A stretch of DNA of 64,000 nt from NCBI RefSeq assembly GCF_018861755.1, contig NZ_JAHLEF010000001.1, positions 186,001 through 250,000 of the forward strand, in the 5' to 3' direction. How positions within the stretch are numbered: position 1 is the stretch's first letter; the number at the start of each line of letters is the position of its first letter. The translations under genes and the position numbers were made by a program. Positions 55,172 to 63,153 of this stretch are shown here, in pieces. This DNA is from Clostridium sp. CF012 (GTDB lineage Bacteria > Bacillota > Clostridia > Clostridiales > Clostridiaceae). A model generated the notes under the pieces. It saw only the letters and a program-made list of their open reading frames with translations, was not told the origin of the DNA and searched no databases.

Positions 55172-55717
55172 ATGAATATTTATGACTTTAAATTTAAAAC
55201 TATCGATGGAGAGGACAAATCATTAGAGGAATTCAAAGGCAAGGTAGTATTAATTGTGAATACTGCAAGTAAATGTGGCTTTACACCTCAATATAAAGAT
55301 TTACAAAAACTATATGAGAAGTATAATTCTAAAGGTTTTGAAATACTTGGTTTCCCATCTAATCAGTTTGCAGACCAAGAACCTGCAAATAATGATGAGG
55401 TAAAAAGCTTTTGTGAGCTTAATTTTGGAGTGACTTTTCCACTTTCTGAAAAAGTTGAAGTTAGAGGTAAAGACGCAGACCCACTATTTAAATATTTAAC
55501 TGACCAATCAGCCTTTAAAGGCTTTGATGTAAGCAACCCAAGTGGTAAAATGTTACATTCGTTTTTGCAAGAAAAGTTTCCTGACTATTTGTTAGGTGAT
55601 TCAATTAAATGGAATTTCACTAAATTTTTAGTAAATAGACAAGGAAACGTTATAGACAGATTTGAATCACCTATAGAGCCAATGGATATTGAAGATATCA
55701 TTAAAAACCTACTATAA
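55172..55717 (+). CDS. Glutathione/thioredoxin peroxidase, cysteine type
   Basis: Reduces hydroperoxides; most bacterial members use thioredoxin. 181 residues with the peroxidatic cysteine in NTASKCGFTPQY (Cys35, not selenocysteine), FPSNQFADQEP (glutamine of the tetrad near 69) and WNFTKFLV (Trp147, Asn148). The usual FPCNQF cysteine is Ser63; a second cysteine, Cys81 in SFCELNFGV, is likely the resolving one. AGGAGG precedes the ATG. It lies just upstream of an OhrR-type regulator. Confidence 0.94.
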   Translation: MNIYDFKFKTIDGEDKSLEEFKGKVVLIVNTASKCGFTPQYKDLQKLYEKYNSKGFEILGFPSNQFADQEPANNDEVKSFCELNFGVTFPLSEKVEVRGKDADPLFKYLTDQSAFKGFDVSNPSGKMLHSFLQEKFPDYLLGDSIKWNFTKFLVNRQGNVIDRFESPIEPMDIEDIIKNLL

Positions 55718-55859
55718 AACTACATTAAAGTTAACCCATTGTGCTAATTTTAATAGTGTGGACACAAAACATATTTTTCAGGTTATAATATATGTTTTAT
55801 GTTCATACTTTTTTTATTTTGTATGTCTGAAATGAAAAACCATAAAGGAAGTGATATAA

Positions 55860-56306
55860 GTGAAATATGAAGCTCTTAAATTAGATAACCAATTATGCTT
55901 TGCTCTATATGCTTGTTCCCGTGAAATAACAAAATTGTATAAGCCAGTTTTAGATAAACTCGGTATAACTTATACTCAATATATTTCTCTTTTAGTATTG
56001 TGGGAAAAAGATAATATAACAGTAAAAGACATGGGAAGGAAATTACATCTTGATTCTGGTACATTGACTCCACTACTTAAAAAATTAGAGTGTATGGAGC
56101 TAGTAACAAGAACGCGAGATACTGTAGATGAACGAAAAGTATATGTTAACTTAACTGACAAGGGTATTGAATTAAAAAAAACGGCTATGGAAATACCAAA
56201 TAAAATTCTTTGCTCCACAGGGCTTACTCTTCAAAATGCAGAACTTTTAAAGGAAAACATTACTTCTCTACTCCTGAGCTTAACTCCTGGCTATAATAGC
56301 AAATAA
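55860..56306 (+). CDS. ohrR: OhrR-type MarR-family peroxide-sensing repressor
   Basis: OhrR represses organic-hydroperoxide resistance genes and lets go when its N-terminal cysteine is oxidised. 148 residues: KLDNQLCFALYACSREITK carries the sensing cysteine (Cys13), followed by ITYTQYISLLVLWE and the winged helix LHLDSGTLTPLLKKLE with TVDERKVYVNLT. The match to B. subtilis OhrR is clear along the whole length. The start is GTG at 55860 after GGAAGTG. It follows the peroxidase by 142 nt; no ohr gene is in view. Confidence 0.88.
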   Translation: MKYEALKLDNQLCFALYACSREITKLYKPVLDKLGITYTQYISLLVLWEKDNITVKDMGRKLHLDSGTLTPLLKKLECMELVTRTRDTVDERKVYVNLTDKGIELKKTAMEIPNKILCSTGLTLQNAELLKENITSLLLSLTPGYNSK

Positions 56307-56310
56307 AAGA

Positions 56311-56363
56311 ATATACAGTGGGGTTAATGTAATAAATACATTAACCCCACTGCATATTTTTTT
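56311..56363. terminator. Bidirectional terminator after ohrR
   Basis: A perfect 16-bp stem (56316-56331 with 56337-56352, core GTGGGGTTAATG) with TTTTTTT on plus, 10 nt after ohrR and before the convergent membrane-protein gene. Confidence 0.9.
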
Positions 56364-56382
56364 ACATTCCTAAAAATTTTGC

Positions 56383-56832
56383 TTATTTAGCCTTATAATT
56401 GATACTGTTTTCAATGCGTATTATAACATCCTGGGTTTTTTCAAAGAAAATTCCAAGCACAAACCATACTGGTGCATATTCCAATGTAATAATTCCGCTT
56501 ATTGATAATGTTTTATTTACATAGTTCCAAGGGCACATACCTAAAACCGACCTAAGCAGTAGTCCGCAAACTAATTCTACTGCAAATATAAGAAACATAT
56601 ATATACCTCCCCGAGCTATAAGCGGAAGATGTTTTATCCTATAATGCACCGGTTCAAGAAATACAGCAAGCCCATATATAGGGAACATCCAAATACAGGT
56701 AGTACCTCTAAGTAAAACATCACCCATAAGCATTGCGCCAAAACCATTCCACAAAACCTCTGCGCAGAGGCCTAAAAGTCCATATATAATAAATCTTTTC
56801 CACATAAATGTATTGTTTGTATTCCCTTGCAT
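56383..56832 (-). CDS. CmpB-like (PF06541-type) integral membrane protein
   Basis: 149 residues with four or five membrane spans. FIIYGLLGLCAEVLWNG, the TTCIWMFPIYGLAVFLEP stretch and CPWNY resemble the 'putative ABC transporter type IV' family (CmpB/DUF1113), whose function is not settled. No ATP-binding partner is adjacent. The ATG has only a weak AGAAG upstream; an in-frame ATG ten residues in is an alternative. Confidence 0.6.
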   Translation of the reverse strand: MQGNTNNTFMWKRFIIYGLLGLCAEVLWNGFGAMLMGDVLLRGTTCIWMFPIYGLAVFLEPVHYRIKHLPLIARGGIYMFLIFAVELVCGLLLRSVLGMCPWNYVNKTLSISGIITLEYAPVWFVLGIFFEKTQDVIIRIENSINYKAK

Positions 56833-56919
56833 AATATACTTCTAACTTTATTAATTAGTGAAAAAAACAAAAATACTCTTACACTTCAAAAGGAGATATT
56901 GTGATAAATTTACTTTTGC

Positions 56920-56948
56920 TTGTACATTCAACATATTTATTGTAATAT
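56920..56948 (+). promoter_or_regulatory. Predicted promoter of the SEC-C/YkgJ gene
   Basis: Plus strand: TTGTAC (56920-56925), 17-nt spacer, TAATAT (56943-56948), followed by more TATAAT-like sequence. Confidence 0.4.
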
Positions 56949-57030
56949 AATATAAATAATATAATGAGTAAGTACAAATTATACACAGGATTTTATTTGA
57001 CTGTACCTATCACAAGGGGGAAAGATTAAA

Positions 57031-57795
57031 ATGCAAATCAATGCTGGCGTAGCTGTAATACCCAAAAATCAATTATGCATATGTGGAAGTGGCAAAGAGT
57101 TTTCTGACTGTTGTATGAAAAAAAATCACCTTTATGAAGTAATAGTGTTACCTGAAACTGGGAAGCAAATTGTTTACGATCAAACTGAAATTATTGTAGC
57201 CGTCCAAAATTTAAATAGTTTTATTGAATCTAGAATTGATTCAATAAATTCAGGATTATCTCAGGAGGAGGCAACGCGTAAACTCAGGCGCCTTTACGAA
57301 AAACTTAATAATACGCTAAAACCAATAGAGAAAGTAACTTCTTGCAAGCAGGGCTGTACCCATTGCTGCTTCTTACCAATACTATCGAGTAAACTTGAAA
57401 ATGAATTAATAAAAGTTTATATGAGTGAGCATTATTCTACTGATAAACTGGCTGAGTTTAATGATAAAATCAAGCAAAACAAAGATATTCTATCACAACT
57501 TGTACATATTAACGGTAGATTTTTAAATGAAAACTATAAATTATACGCCACTGCTAATATTCCTTGTGCTTTTTTAGATAAAAATAACAATTGCAGTATT
57601 TATTCAGTAAGACCTTTTATATGCAGAAAATATTTAGTTTTTAATGAGCCAAAAATTTGTGAAAACACTTTAAATAAAACTGATCAGTATTATTCCCCTT
57701 ACTTAACTAAGGTAAAAGACTCAATAGTAAAACTTAATAAACTAACCTATGGTGAAGATTTTCAGTACAAACATATATTATCTTGGTTTGTTTAG
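57031..57795 (+). CDS. SEC-C motif plus YkgJ-type cysteine-cluster protein
   Basis: 254 residues. Near the N-terminus is a SEC-C zinc motif (CICGSGKEFSDCC, 17-29). A helical linker follows. The YkgJ-type domain (PF03692) has CKQGCTHCC, then IPCAFLDKNNNCSIYSVRPFICR split by a loop. The family binds zinc or iron-sulphur clusters and its function is unknown. The two metal motifs are fused in one protein. AGGGGGAAAG precedes the ATG. It is transcribed towards araC, with a shared terminator. Confidence 0.85.
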   Translation: MQINAGVAVIPKNQLCICGSGKEFSDCCMKKNHLYEVIVLPETGKQIVYDQTEIIVAVQNLNSFIESRIDSINSGLSQEEATRKLRRLYEKLNNTLKPIEKVTSCKQGCTHCCFLPILSSKLENELIKVYMSEHYSTDKLAEFNDKIKQNKDILSQLVHINGRFLNENYKLYATANIPCAFLDKNNNCSIYSVRPFICRKYLVFNEPKICENTLNKTDQYYSPYLTKVKDSIVKLNKLTYGEDFQYKHILSWFV

Positions 57796-57826
57796 AATTA
57801 ACATAAATTAAGGTACTAATTTTCAT

Positions 57827-57870
57827 AAAATAGCGTTGATATTAACATATCAACGCTATTTTATATTTTT
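57827..57870. terminator. Bidirectional terminator containing the araC stop codon
   Basis: A perfect 16-bp stem (57827-57842 with 57847-57862) and TTTTTTTT on plus. The araC TAG (57856-57858) lies in the right arm. Confidence 0.9.
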
Positions 57871-58704
57871 TTTGTACTCCATAGGCGCCGAGCCCTTTAA
57901 ATTTTTAAAGACTCTATTAAAAGTTTTGACACTATTAAATCCAGATTTATATGCGACTTCTGTAATAGAATTTGTATCATACATAAGATACCACTCTGCT
58001 TTTGTTATTTTAAAATTGTTTAAATACTCTAAGAATGTCATGCCAGTATTTTCTTTGAAAAACCTAGTGAAATGGTATTTGCTAAATCCTGCAACCTTTG
58101 AAATCTCATCTAACCCTATATGATTTTGGTAATTTTTCTCTACATGTGCAAATACCTTGTCAAGCTTCTTAAGCTTCTCCATTTGTCTGCTCTCATCCTC
58201 TGATGAATAAACTGTTTTAGGCATATACCTAAGTAGTATAACTGCCAAATCATAGAGTCTTGCTTTTAAAATAAGTTTATATCCTTCCTTGGTTTTACTG
58301 TACTCCTCAATAACCTCCTGTATCTGTTTTTCCATTAAAGCGTGTACTTCACTTCCATAAGTCAGTAGACTCGAGTGAATAAACATTGGTTTAATAGTTC
58401 TATTATCATTTGTTCCCGAAAGAAAGTTATCGTATATTGACATTCTAAATTGTATCACTGCTCTTTTGCTAAATTCCTTCTGCTTGAAAAAACAATGAAT
58501 TTCTCCTGATCCTATAATAAGTATGTCCCCAACTATCAAGTTATAGGTATTCTTATTTACTACTACCTTAAGATTTCCTTCCACAAGATATATGATTTCA
58601 ATATCTTCATGAAAATGATGAGGTGTACTGTTATTACCATCATTAAAAAACAATCTAAAGGGAAAATCTTGTTCCAATATTGTTTTTTCTAAGCTAACTT
58701 GCAT
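57856..58704 (-). CDS. AraC-family regulator with cupin sensor domain
   Basis: 282 residues. The N-terminal cupin has TPHHFHEDIEIIYLVEGN and VGDILIIGSGEIHCF, typical of sugar sensing. The C-terminal double helix-turn-helix has VAGFSKYHFTRFFKENTGM and VAYKSGFNSVKTFNRVFKN. The ATG at 58704 follows GGAGGATATT; a frame extended 20 codons upstream lacks a ribosome site. It likely controls the four-gene sugar operon upstream, being separated from it by a terminator. Confidence 0.9.
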   Translation of the reverse strand: MQVSLEKTILEQDFPFRLFFNDGNNSTPHHFHEDIEIIYLVEGNLKVVVNKNTYNLIVGDILIIGSGEIHCFFKQKEFSKRAVIQFRMSIYDNFLSGTNDNRTIKPMFIHSSLLTYGSEVHALMEKQIQEVIEEYSKTKEGYKLILKARLYDLAVILLRYMPKTVYSSEDESRQMEKLKKLDKVFAHVEKNYQNHIGLDEISKVAGFSKYHFTRFFKENTGMTFLEYLNNFKITKAEWYLMYDTNSITEVAYKSGFNSVKTFNRVFKNLKGSAPMEYKKNIK

Positions 58705-58747
58705 AATATCCTCCGAAAGTTTCAATAATTCAGACAACGCTTGTATA

Positions 58748-58790
58748 TTAAAATAGGCATACAAATTATTAACCTTGTATGCCTATTTAT
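58748..58790. terminator. Terminator between the sugar operon and araC
   Basis: A perfect 14-bp stem AAATAGGCATACAA / TTGTATGCCTATTT (58751-58764 with 58775-58788). TTTTAATATA follows on minus. Only about 46 nt remain to the araC start. Confidence 0.75.
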
Positions 58791-58801
58791 TATTCTGCCT
58801 G

Positions 58802-59830
58802 TTACAGCTTTATTTTAACTCTTTTTTTACCAGATTCATAGATGCTACATATAATTCTTTGTGTTTTTATTGCTTGTTCCCCATTAATATCAGGCTGGAT
58901 GCCTAAACTTAAAGCATGGTAATAGTTCTTTATTTGTTTTGAATGGCTTATTCCCCAATATCCCTTTGCTCCATTTCCATAGTCGAAAGTTTCATGCGGG
59001 TTATTATCTGCGATTAATTCCCTGCCATCATTAAACGCAACATGAGCTCTATCCCCTACCATAGTTACAATCCCGTTTTCACAGTGAAGTTCTATTTCTA
59101 CCGGAGCATCATAAGAATAATAATTAATAGCGTGAAAAGCTGTAACTACTCCATTCTTATACTTTATAATTCCTTCAGCGCAGTCCTCTACCTGTATTAT
59201 TTCATGAGCCCTATTACTAATGCTCGCATCTATATAATCTATATCACTGTTTACAAACCAATTCATTAGATCCATAGTATGAATGGCTTGATCTATAATA
59301 ACTCCTCCACCTTCCTTTTCCCAGGTGCCTTTCCAATCACTATGACTGTAATATTCATCCGAACGGTTCCAAGTAACCTCAAGCTTACCTGATAGTATTT
59401 TACCAAGTTCACCGGAATCAAGGGTGTTTTTTATAAGCTTTGAACCAGGATTATATCTATTTTGAAATATAACTCCCAAAGTAACCTTATTATCCTTTGC
59501 AGCTACAATCATATCTTCTGCATCTGTGAGCTTTATCGACATAGGCTTTTCAGTAAGCACATGTTTTCCATGTTTTGCAGCGTATATAGCAACCTCTGCA
59601 TGAAGATAGTGTGGAAGACATATATGAACTACATCTATCTCTTCTTTTAAAATCATCTCTTTGTAGTCTGTATAGTAGGCACAATCATGTTGCTCTGCTT
59701 TTGCTTTTGCCCTATCTTCCTTTATGTCACATACTGAAACTACCTTTGCATTCTCTAGTGCATTTATAGATTGAGCGTGCATGGGAAATATGTTACCACA
59801 TCCAATAATCCCTACTTTAAATTTCTTCAT
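58802..59830 (-). CDS. Gfo/Idh/MocA family oxidoreductase (B)
   Basis: NAD(P)-dependent sugar or cyclitol dehydrogenase type. 342 residues with the Rossmann start KVGIIGCGNIFPMHA, CLPHYLHAEVAIYAAKHG, the catalytic HVLTEKPMSIK (Glu-Lys-Pro), and the substrate half with GGGVIIDQAIHTMDLMNW. The second oxidoreductase of the operon. GGAG precedes the ATG. The substrate is not predictable; partner isomerases suggest a keto-sugar step. Confidence 0.88.
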   Translation of the reverse strand: MKKFKVGIIGCGNIFPMHAQSINALENAKVVSVCDIKEDRAKAKAEQHDCAYYTDYKEMILKEEIDVVHICLPHYLHAEVAIYAAKHGKHVLTEKPMSIKLTDAEDMIVAAKDNKVTLGVIFQNRYNPGSKLIKNTLDSGELGKILSGKLEVTWNRSDEYYSHSDWKGTWEKEGGGVIIDQAIHTMDLMNWFVNSDIDYIDASISNRAHEIIQVEDCAEGIIKYKNGVVTAFHAINYYSYDAPVEIELHCENGIVTMVGDRAHVAFNDGRELIADNNPHETFDYGNGAKGYWGISHSKQIKNYYHALSLGIQPDINGEQAIKTQRIICSIYESGKKRVKIKL

Positions 59831-59851
59831 TTCTACATCTCCTAAATAGTT

Positions 59852-60775
59852 CTATATTAATTTTTGAAGATAATCTATTCCAATTTGCAATCCTTCCTTT
59901 ACCTTTTCTGCGCTACCTTCATAAAGGGGATCTTCATGTTCAATACTAACTACTCCTGCATAGCCTACTTCCGTTAACTCCACTAAAAGACCTCTCCAGT
60001 CCACCTGTCCAAGTCCGGGCATTCTATACCTCCAATATCCAAAGTCCTCGGGGCTTATATTTAGTTGCTTATTAAACACGCCATATGTCTTTAAATTTTC
60101 CTTAAATACCTCTGTATCCTTTGCATGTACATGGAATATTCTATCCTTAAATTCCTTCACCGGAGTAATATAATCCATGAGTAGTGCATGCATATGAGAA
60201 GGATCATAATTTAACCCAAAGTTTTTATTAGGAACTCTTTTGAACATCTCTCTCCAAAGCTCCGGAGTATACGAAATAGTTCCTGGCATTCCCGCTATCT
60301 GCCAACCAATCATTGGGCAGTTTTCGATAATAACTTTAATACCTTTATCTTCTGCATACTTCACTAAATCTCCAAAAACCACCTCAAACTCTTCAAAGTT
60401 CTCCTCCAGGGACTTATCTATATTTCTCCCTACAAAAGTTCCTACTGAGGTAACCCCTAGAAGTACTGCAGCATCAACACATTTTTTGAAGTGATTGTTT
60501 ATATTTGACCTCGTAGTAAGGTCTCTATCTAAATTATTATCATAATAAGCAATTGAAGATATAGTAAGTCCATACGCATTAAAATATGCCTTGATTTCCT
60601 CCGCTTCACCTGCTGTAAAGTTAGCTACATCTATTTCACTTCCTGAATAATCGCGACTATTAGTTCTTGGCCAACAAGCAAGCTCTAAAGACTTAAACCC
60701 ATGCTCGCTCGCCCACTTTGCTTTTTCTTTAAGTGGAATACCACCAAGACATCCTGTTAAAAATCCTATATACAT
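59852..60775 (-). CDS. Sugar phosphate isomerase/epimerase (TIM barrel, AP-endonuclease-2 superfamily) (B)
   Basis: 307 residues. Likely metal ligands are Glu in VIIENCPMIGW, Asp/His in NYDPSHMHALLMDY, His in FHVHAKDTEV and Glu in GVVSIEHEDPLYEG. Relatives include inosose isomerases, tagatose epimerases and keto-glycoside-processing enzymes. AAAGGGTG precedes the ATG. It lies 13 nt after the other isomerase and 21 nt before oxidoreductase B. Confidence 0.87.
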   Translation of the reverse strand: MYIGFLTGCLGGIPLKEKAKWASEHGFKSLELACWPRTNSRDYSGSEIDVANFTAGEAEEIKAYFNAYGLTISSIAYYDNNLDRDLTTRSNINNHFKKCVDAAVLLGVTSVGTFVGRNIDKSLEENFEEFEVVFGDLVKYAEDKGIKVIIENCPMIGWQIAGMPGTISYTPELWREMFKRVPNKNFGLNYDPSHMHALLMDYITPVKEFKDRIFHVHAKDTEVFKENLKTYGVFNKQLNISPEDFGYWRYRMPGLGQVDWRGLLVELTEVGYAGVVSIEHEDPLYEGSAEKVKEGLQIGIDYLQKLI

Positions 60776-60788
60776 AATAACACCCTTT

Positions 60789-61532
60789 CTAAACTAATTT
60801 TTTCAAGTTTTCATAACATATCTTTACGCTTTCGAGAGTCGGCCTGTTGAAATGTTCTTGCTCAACTATAAGCCATTTTGCTCCTTGTTTTTCTGCTTCA
60901 TATATTATGGGTTTAAAATCCATGATTCCATTACCCACCTCTGTCGACTGTTTTTCTTCACCTATTACTTTCATATCTTTTATATGAATAAGATCACAAC
61001 GACCTGCATGCTTTTTTATATAGTCTGCAGGATCGAGTCCTGCATACTGGAGCCAATAAGTATCTATTTCCGCTTTTACGAGATTCTTATCTGTTTTTTT
61101 GTATAAAGAATCTAATCCGTATTCTCCATCAAATTTTTGTAATTCATTACTGTGATTATGATATCCAAATAATAAACCATTCGCTTTGATTCTTTTTCCA
61201 ATATCATTTAGCTTAAGTGCCATATCTTCAAAATCCTGTCTGCTACTATATGTGGCATAGGGACATATTATATATTTATTCCCAATCTCTAGATTATAAT
61301 CAATTACCCCCTGAATATTTTCAGTAAGCTCTTGTAAACTAACATGACTCCCACAAACTACAAGTCCCAATTCATCTAATAATGACTTAATTTCTGAACT
61401 TTCCAAACCACCATACCCTGCAAATTCCACTCCACTATAACCTATTTTCGCAACCTCTTTTAAGGCAGCTTTAAAATTCTTCTCTGTTTCATCTTTAATA
61501 CTATACAATTGAAGTCCAATAGGTAAGCTCAT
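60789..61532 (-). CDS. Sugar phosphate isomerase/epimerase (TIM barrel) (A)
   Basis: 247 residues beginning MSLPIGLQLYSIKDETEKN, with GYSGVEFAGYGG, FGYHNHSNELQKFDG, AEIDTYWLQYAGLDP, DLIHIKDMK and LIVEQEHFNRPTL at the expected barrel positions. Similar enzymes act on inosose or 3-keto-sugars. AAGGAAGGGTGG precedes the ATG. Two different barrels in one operon suggests two steps or substrates. Confidence 0.87.
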   Translation of the reverse strand: MSLPIGLQLYSIKDETEKNFKAALKEVAKIGYSGVEFAGYGGLESSEIKSLLDELGLVVCGSHVSLQELTENIQGVIDYNLEIGNKYIICPYATYSSRQDFEDMALKLNDIGKRIKANGLLFGYHNHSNELQKFDGEYGLDSLYKKTDKNLVKAEIDTYWLQYAGLDPADYIKKHAGRCDLIHIKDMKVIGEEKQSTEVGNGIMDFKPIIYEAEKQGAKWLIVEQEHFNRPTLESVKICYENLKKLV

Positions 61533-61554
61533 GATACCACCCTTCCTTATTCTA

Positions 61555-62655
61555 TTAATTATTTAAATAGACAGGTTTTCCTGTTTTAGAAGACTCATAT
61601 ATTGCTTCAAGTATTTCAGTAACTACTAAGGCTTGTTCTGGTTTTACTACAGGCTCACTATCATTCAATATACAGTCAATCCACGCTCTTGCCTCCATAT
61701 CTGCTGGGTCCTCTGATTCTCCTTCATAAAAAGCAACACCACCAGAATTAAAGTCTACTTTAGTTTCATACAATCTACTTAAATCTTCTCCATTTATCCG
61801 AAGTCCATCCTTCATATCTGCTCCGCCTTCTGTTCCACAAAGAGTAGTTTGTGCTTCACCTACATCAAGGCTATTTAATGCCCAGCTTGACTCTAAAATA
61901 ATAGTTGCTCCATTTTCCATTGTAATAAATCCAAAGGCTGAATCCTCCACAGTGAATTTTTTGGGGTCCCATGGTCCCCAAGCATTAGCTGCATTTTCTT
62001 TACCGCTAAGCTTATGATATACATTTCCAACTACATATTTAGGTTTATAATTATTTAACATCCATAAGGTTAAGTCAAGTGCATGCGTCCCTATGTCTAT
62101 TAGTGGTCCTCCACCTTGCTCAAATTCATTGAGAAAAACCCCCCAGGTAGGAACTGCACGTCTTCTTATCGCATGTGCTTTTGCAAAATATATTTCTCCC
62201 AAATTACCACCTTCACAAATTTCATGAAGATACCTTGAGTCACCTCTAAAGCGATTTTGATAACCTATTGTAAGCTTTTTGCCTGTACGTTCGCAGGCCG
62301 CAAGCATTCTTCTTGCCTCCACAGAGGTTTTAGCCATTGGCTTTTCACACATTACATGCTTGCCAGCCTCTAGTGCGTCCACAGTAATGGTGCTATGTGA
62401 TCTATTAGGTGTACATACATGAATAACATCAATATTTTTATCTTTCAAAAGTTCCTTGTAATCTTCATAAACCACTGCACCTTCAGTTCCAAATTTAATT
62501 GCAGCATCTTCAGCTTTCTCCTTTGAAATATCGCAAAATGCTACCATTTCCACCTGTGATATTTTAGCTAAACTTGGCATATGTTTATTATTTGCAATGC
62601 CACCACAACCTATTATTCCAACTTTCAACTTCTTCTCATTGCATGTATTCTCCAT
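61555..62655 (-). CDS. Gfo/Idh/MocA family oxidoreductase (A), first gene of the sugar operon
   Basis: 366 residues: KVGIIGCGGIANNKHMPSL, HVCTPNRSHSTITVDALE, catalytic HVMCEKPMAKT, GGGPLIDIGTHALDLTLW and a substrate domain with AWGPWDPKKFTVED. The start is not clear. The ATG at 62655 has no ribosome site and is only 9 nt from a 41-nt inverted repeat; a TTG nine codons later has a weak GAGAAG. No transporter is adjacent. Confidence 0.86.
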   Translation of the reverse strand: MENTCNEKKLKVGIIGCGGIANNKHMPSLAKISQVEMVAFCDISKEKAEDAAIKFGTEGAVVYEDYKELLKDKNIDVIHVCTPNRSHSTITVDALEAGKHVMCEKPMAKTSVEARRMLAACERTGKKLTIGYQNRFRGDSRYLHEICEGGNLGEIYFAKAHAIRRRAVPTWGVFLNEFEQGGGPLIDIGTHALDLTLWMLNNYKPKYVVGNVYHKLSGKENAANAWGPWDPKKFTVEDSAFGFITMENGATIILESSWALNSLDVGEAQTTLCGTEGGADMKDGLRINGEDLSRLYETKVDFNSGGVAFYEGESEDPADMEARAWIDCILNDSEPVVKPEQALVVTEILEAIYESSKTGKPVYLNN

Positions 62656-62663
62656 AATATTTA

Positions 62664-62704
62664 CTGATTTTCAAATTACAACATAGTTATAATTTGGAAA
62701 TCAG
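62664..62704. repeat. 41-nt near-perfect inverted repeat upstream of the sugar operon
   Basis: Symmetric about 62684: 17 of 20 facing pairs are complementary, broken at two positions and the centre (arm CTGATTTTCAAATTA). It ends 8 nt from the oxidoreductase ATG on the minus strand. A T6 run follows only on plus. It may be an operator or an mRNA structure over the start. Confidence 0.75.
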
Positions 62705-62792
62705 GTTTTTCACTTCCTTTCTTAATATAATTATTGAAAATCTGCTTGCCTACAGATCTTTGTTACAGAAAAGCAGTTTCTCTAAGTAATTC

Positions 62793-63008
62793 CTATTTTA
62801 CAATAGAATAAATTTTATTACTCGCCATGAATTGCGGAGTTGTTCTCAAATATTGCTTTTTACATAAAAATAGCCTTTCATCCCACACTTGAAATAGTGG
62901 GGGTGAGAGGCTAAAATTATTAATTATATTATTTTCACATGAAGTTTGCTTTATGGTTTCCTCTCTTTTTTTATTGGAAATTTCAATAGTATCATTTAAT
63001 AGTTCCAT
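62793..63008 (-). CDS. Doubtful 71-residue reading frame
   Basis: ATG at 63006-63008 preceded by GAGGTATATT; the product begins MELLNDTIEISNKKREETI and later has many uncommon stretches (PPLFQVWDERLFL). A terminator hairpin lies inside the frame, which speaks against a full-length gene. Perhaps only the first third is a remnant or leader. Confidence 0.25.
   Translation of the reverse strand: MELLNDTIEISNKKREETIKQTSCENNIINNFSLSPPLFQVWDERLFLCKKQYLRTTPQFMASNKIYSIVK
62866..62914 (-). terminator. Terminator hairpin upstream of the sugar operon
   Basis: TAGCCT-TCA-CCC-CAC pairs with GTG-GGG-TGA-AGGCTA with a few single mismatches; TTTTTATG follows on minus. It ends transcripts from the right. Confidence 0.7.
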
Positions 63009-63153
63009 AATATACCTCATAGAACTTTTACTTATATATGCCTTTAGGATATTTATTAGTTTGCAGGTGCGACCCCATTGTAAAATATGGAAGTGTATCC
63101 GGACAAGTTTTACTTGCTCCCTGTCCTACATCAATGGATAATTTGATAAATAC

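Larger units (their letters stand above)
62656..63153. other. About 500-nt accessory gap upstream of the sugar operon
   Basis: Contains the 41-nt inverted repeat (62664-62704), a doubtful 71-aa frame (62793-63008), a terminator hairpin (62866-62914) and a stretch near 63060-63135 that is about 46% G+C by hand count, well above its surroundings. No promoter for the operon is convincing. Confidence 0.5.

Noticed and set aside
62953-63141. 62-codon plus-strand frame
   Set aside because: No ribosome site, and it runs opposite to better-supported sequence; likely chance.
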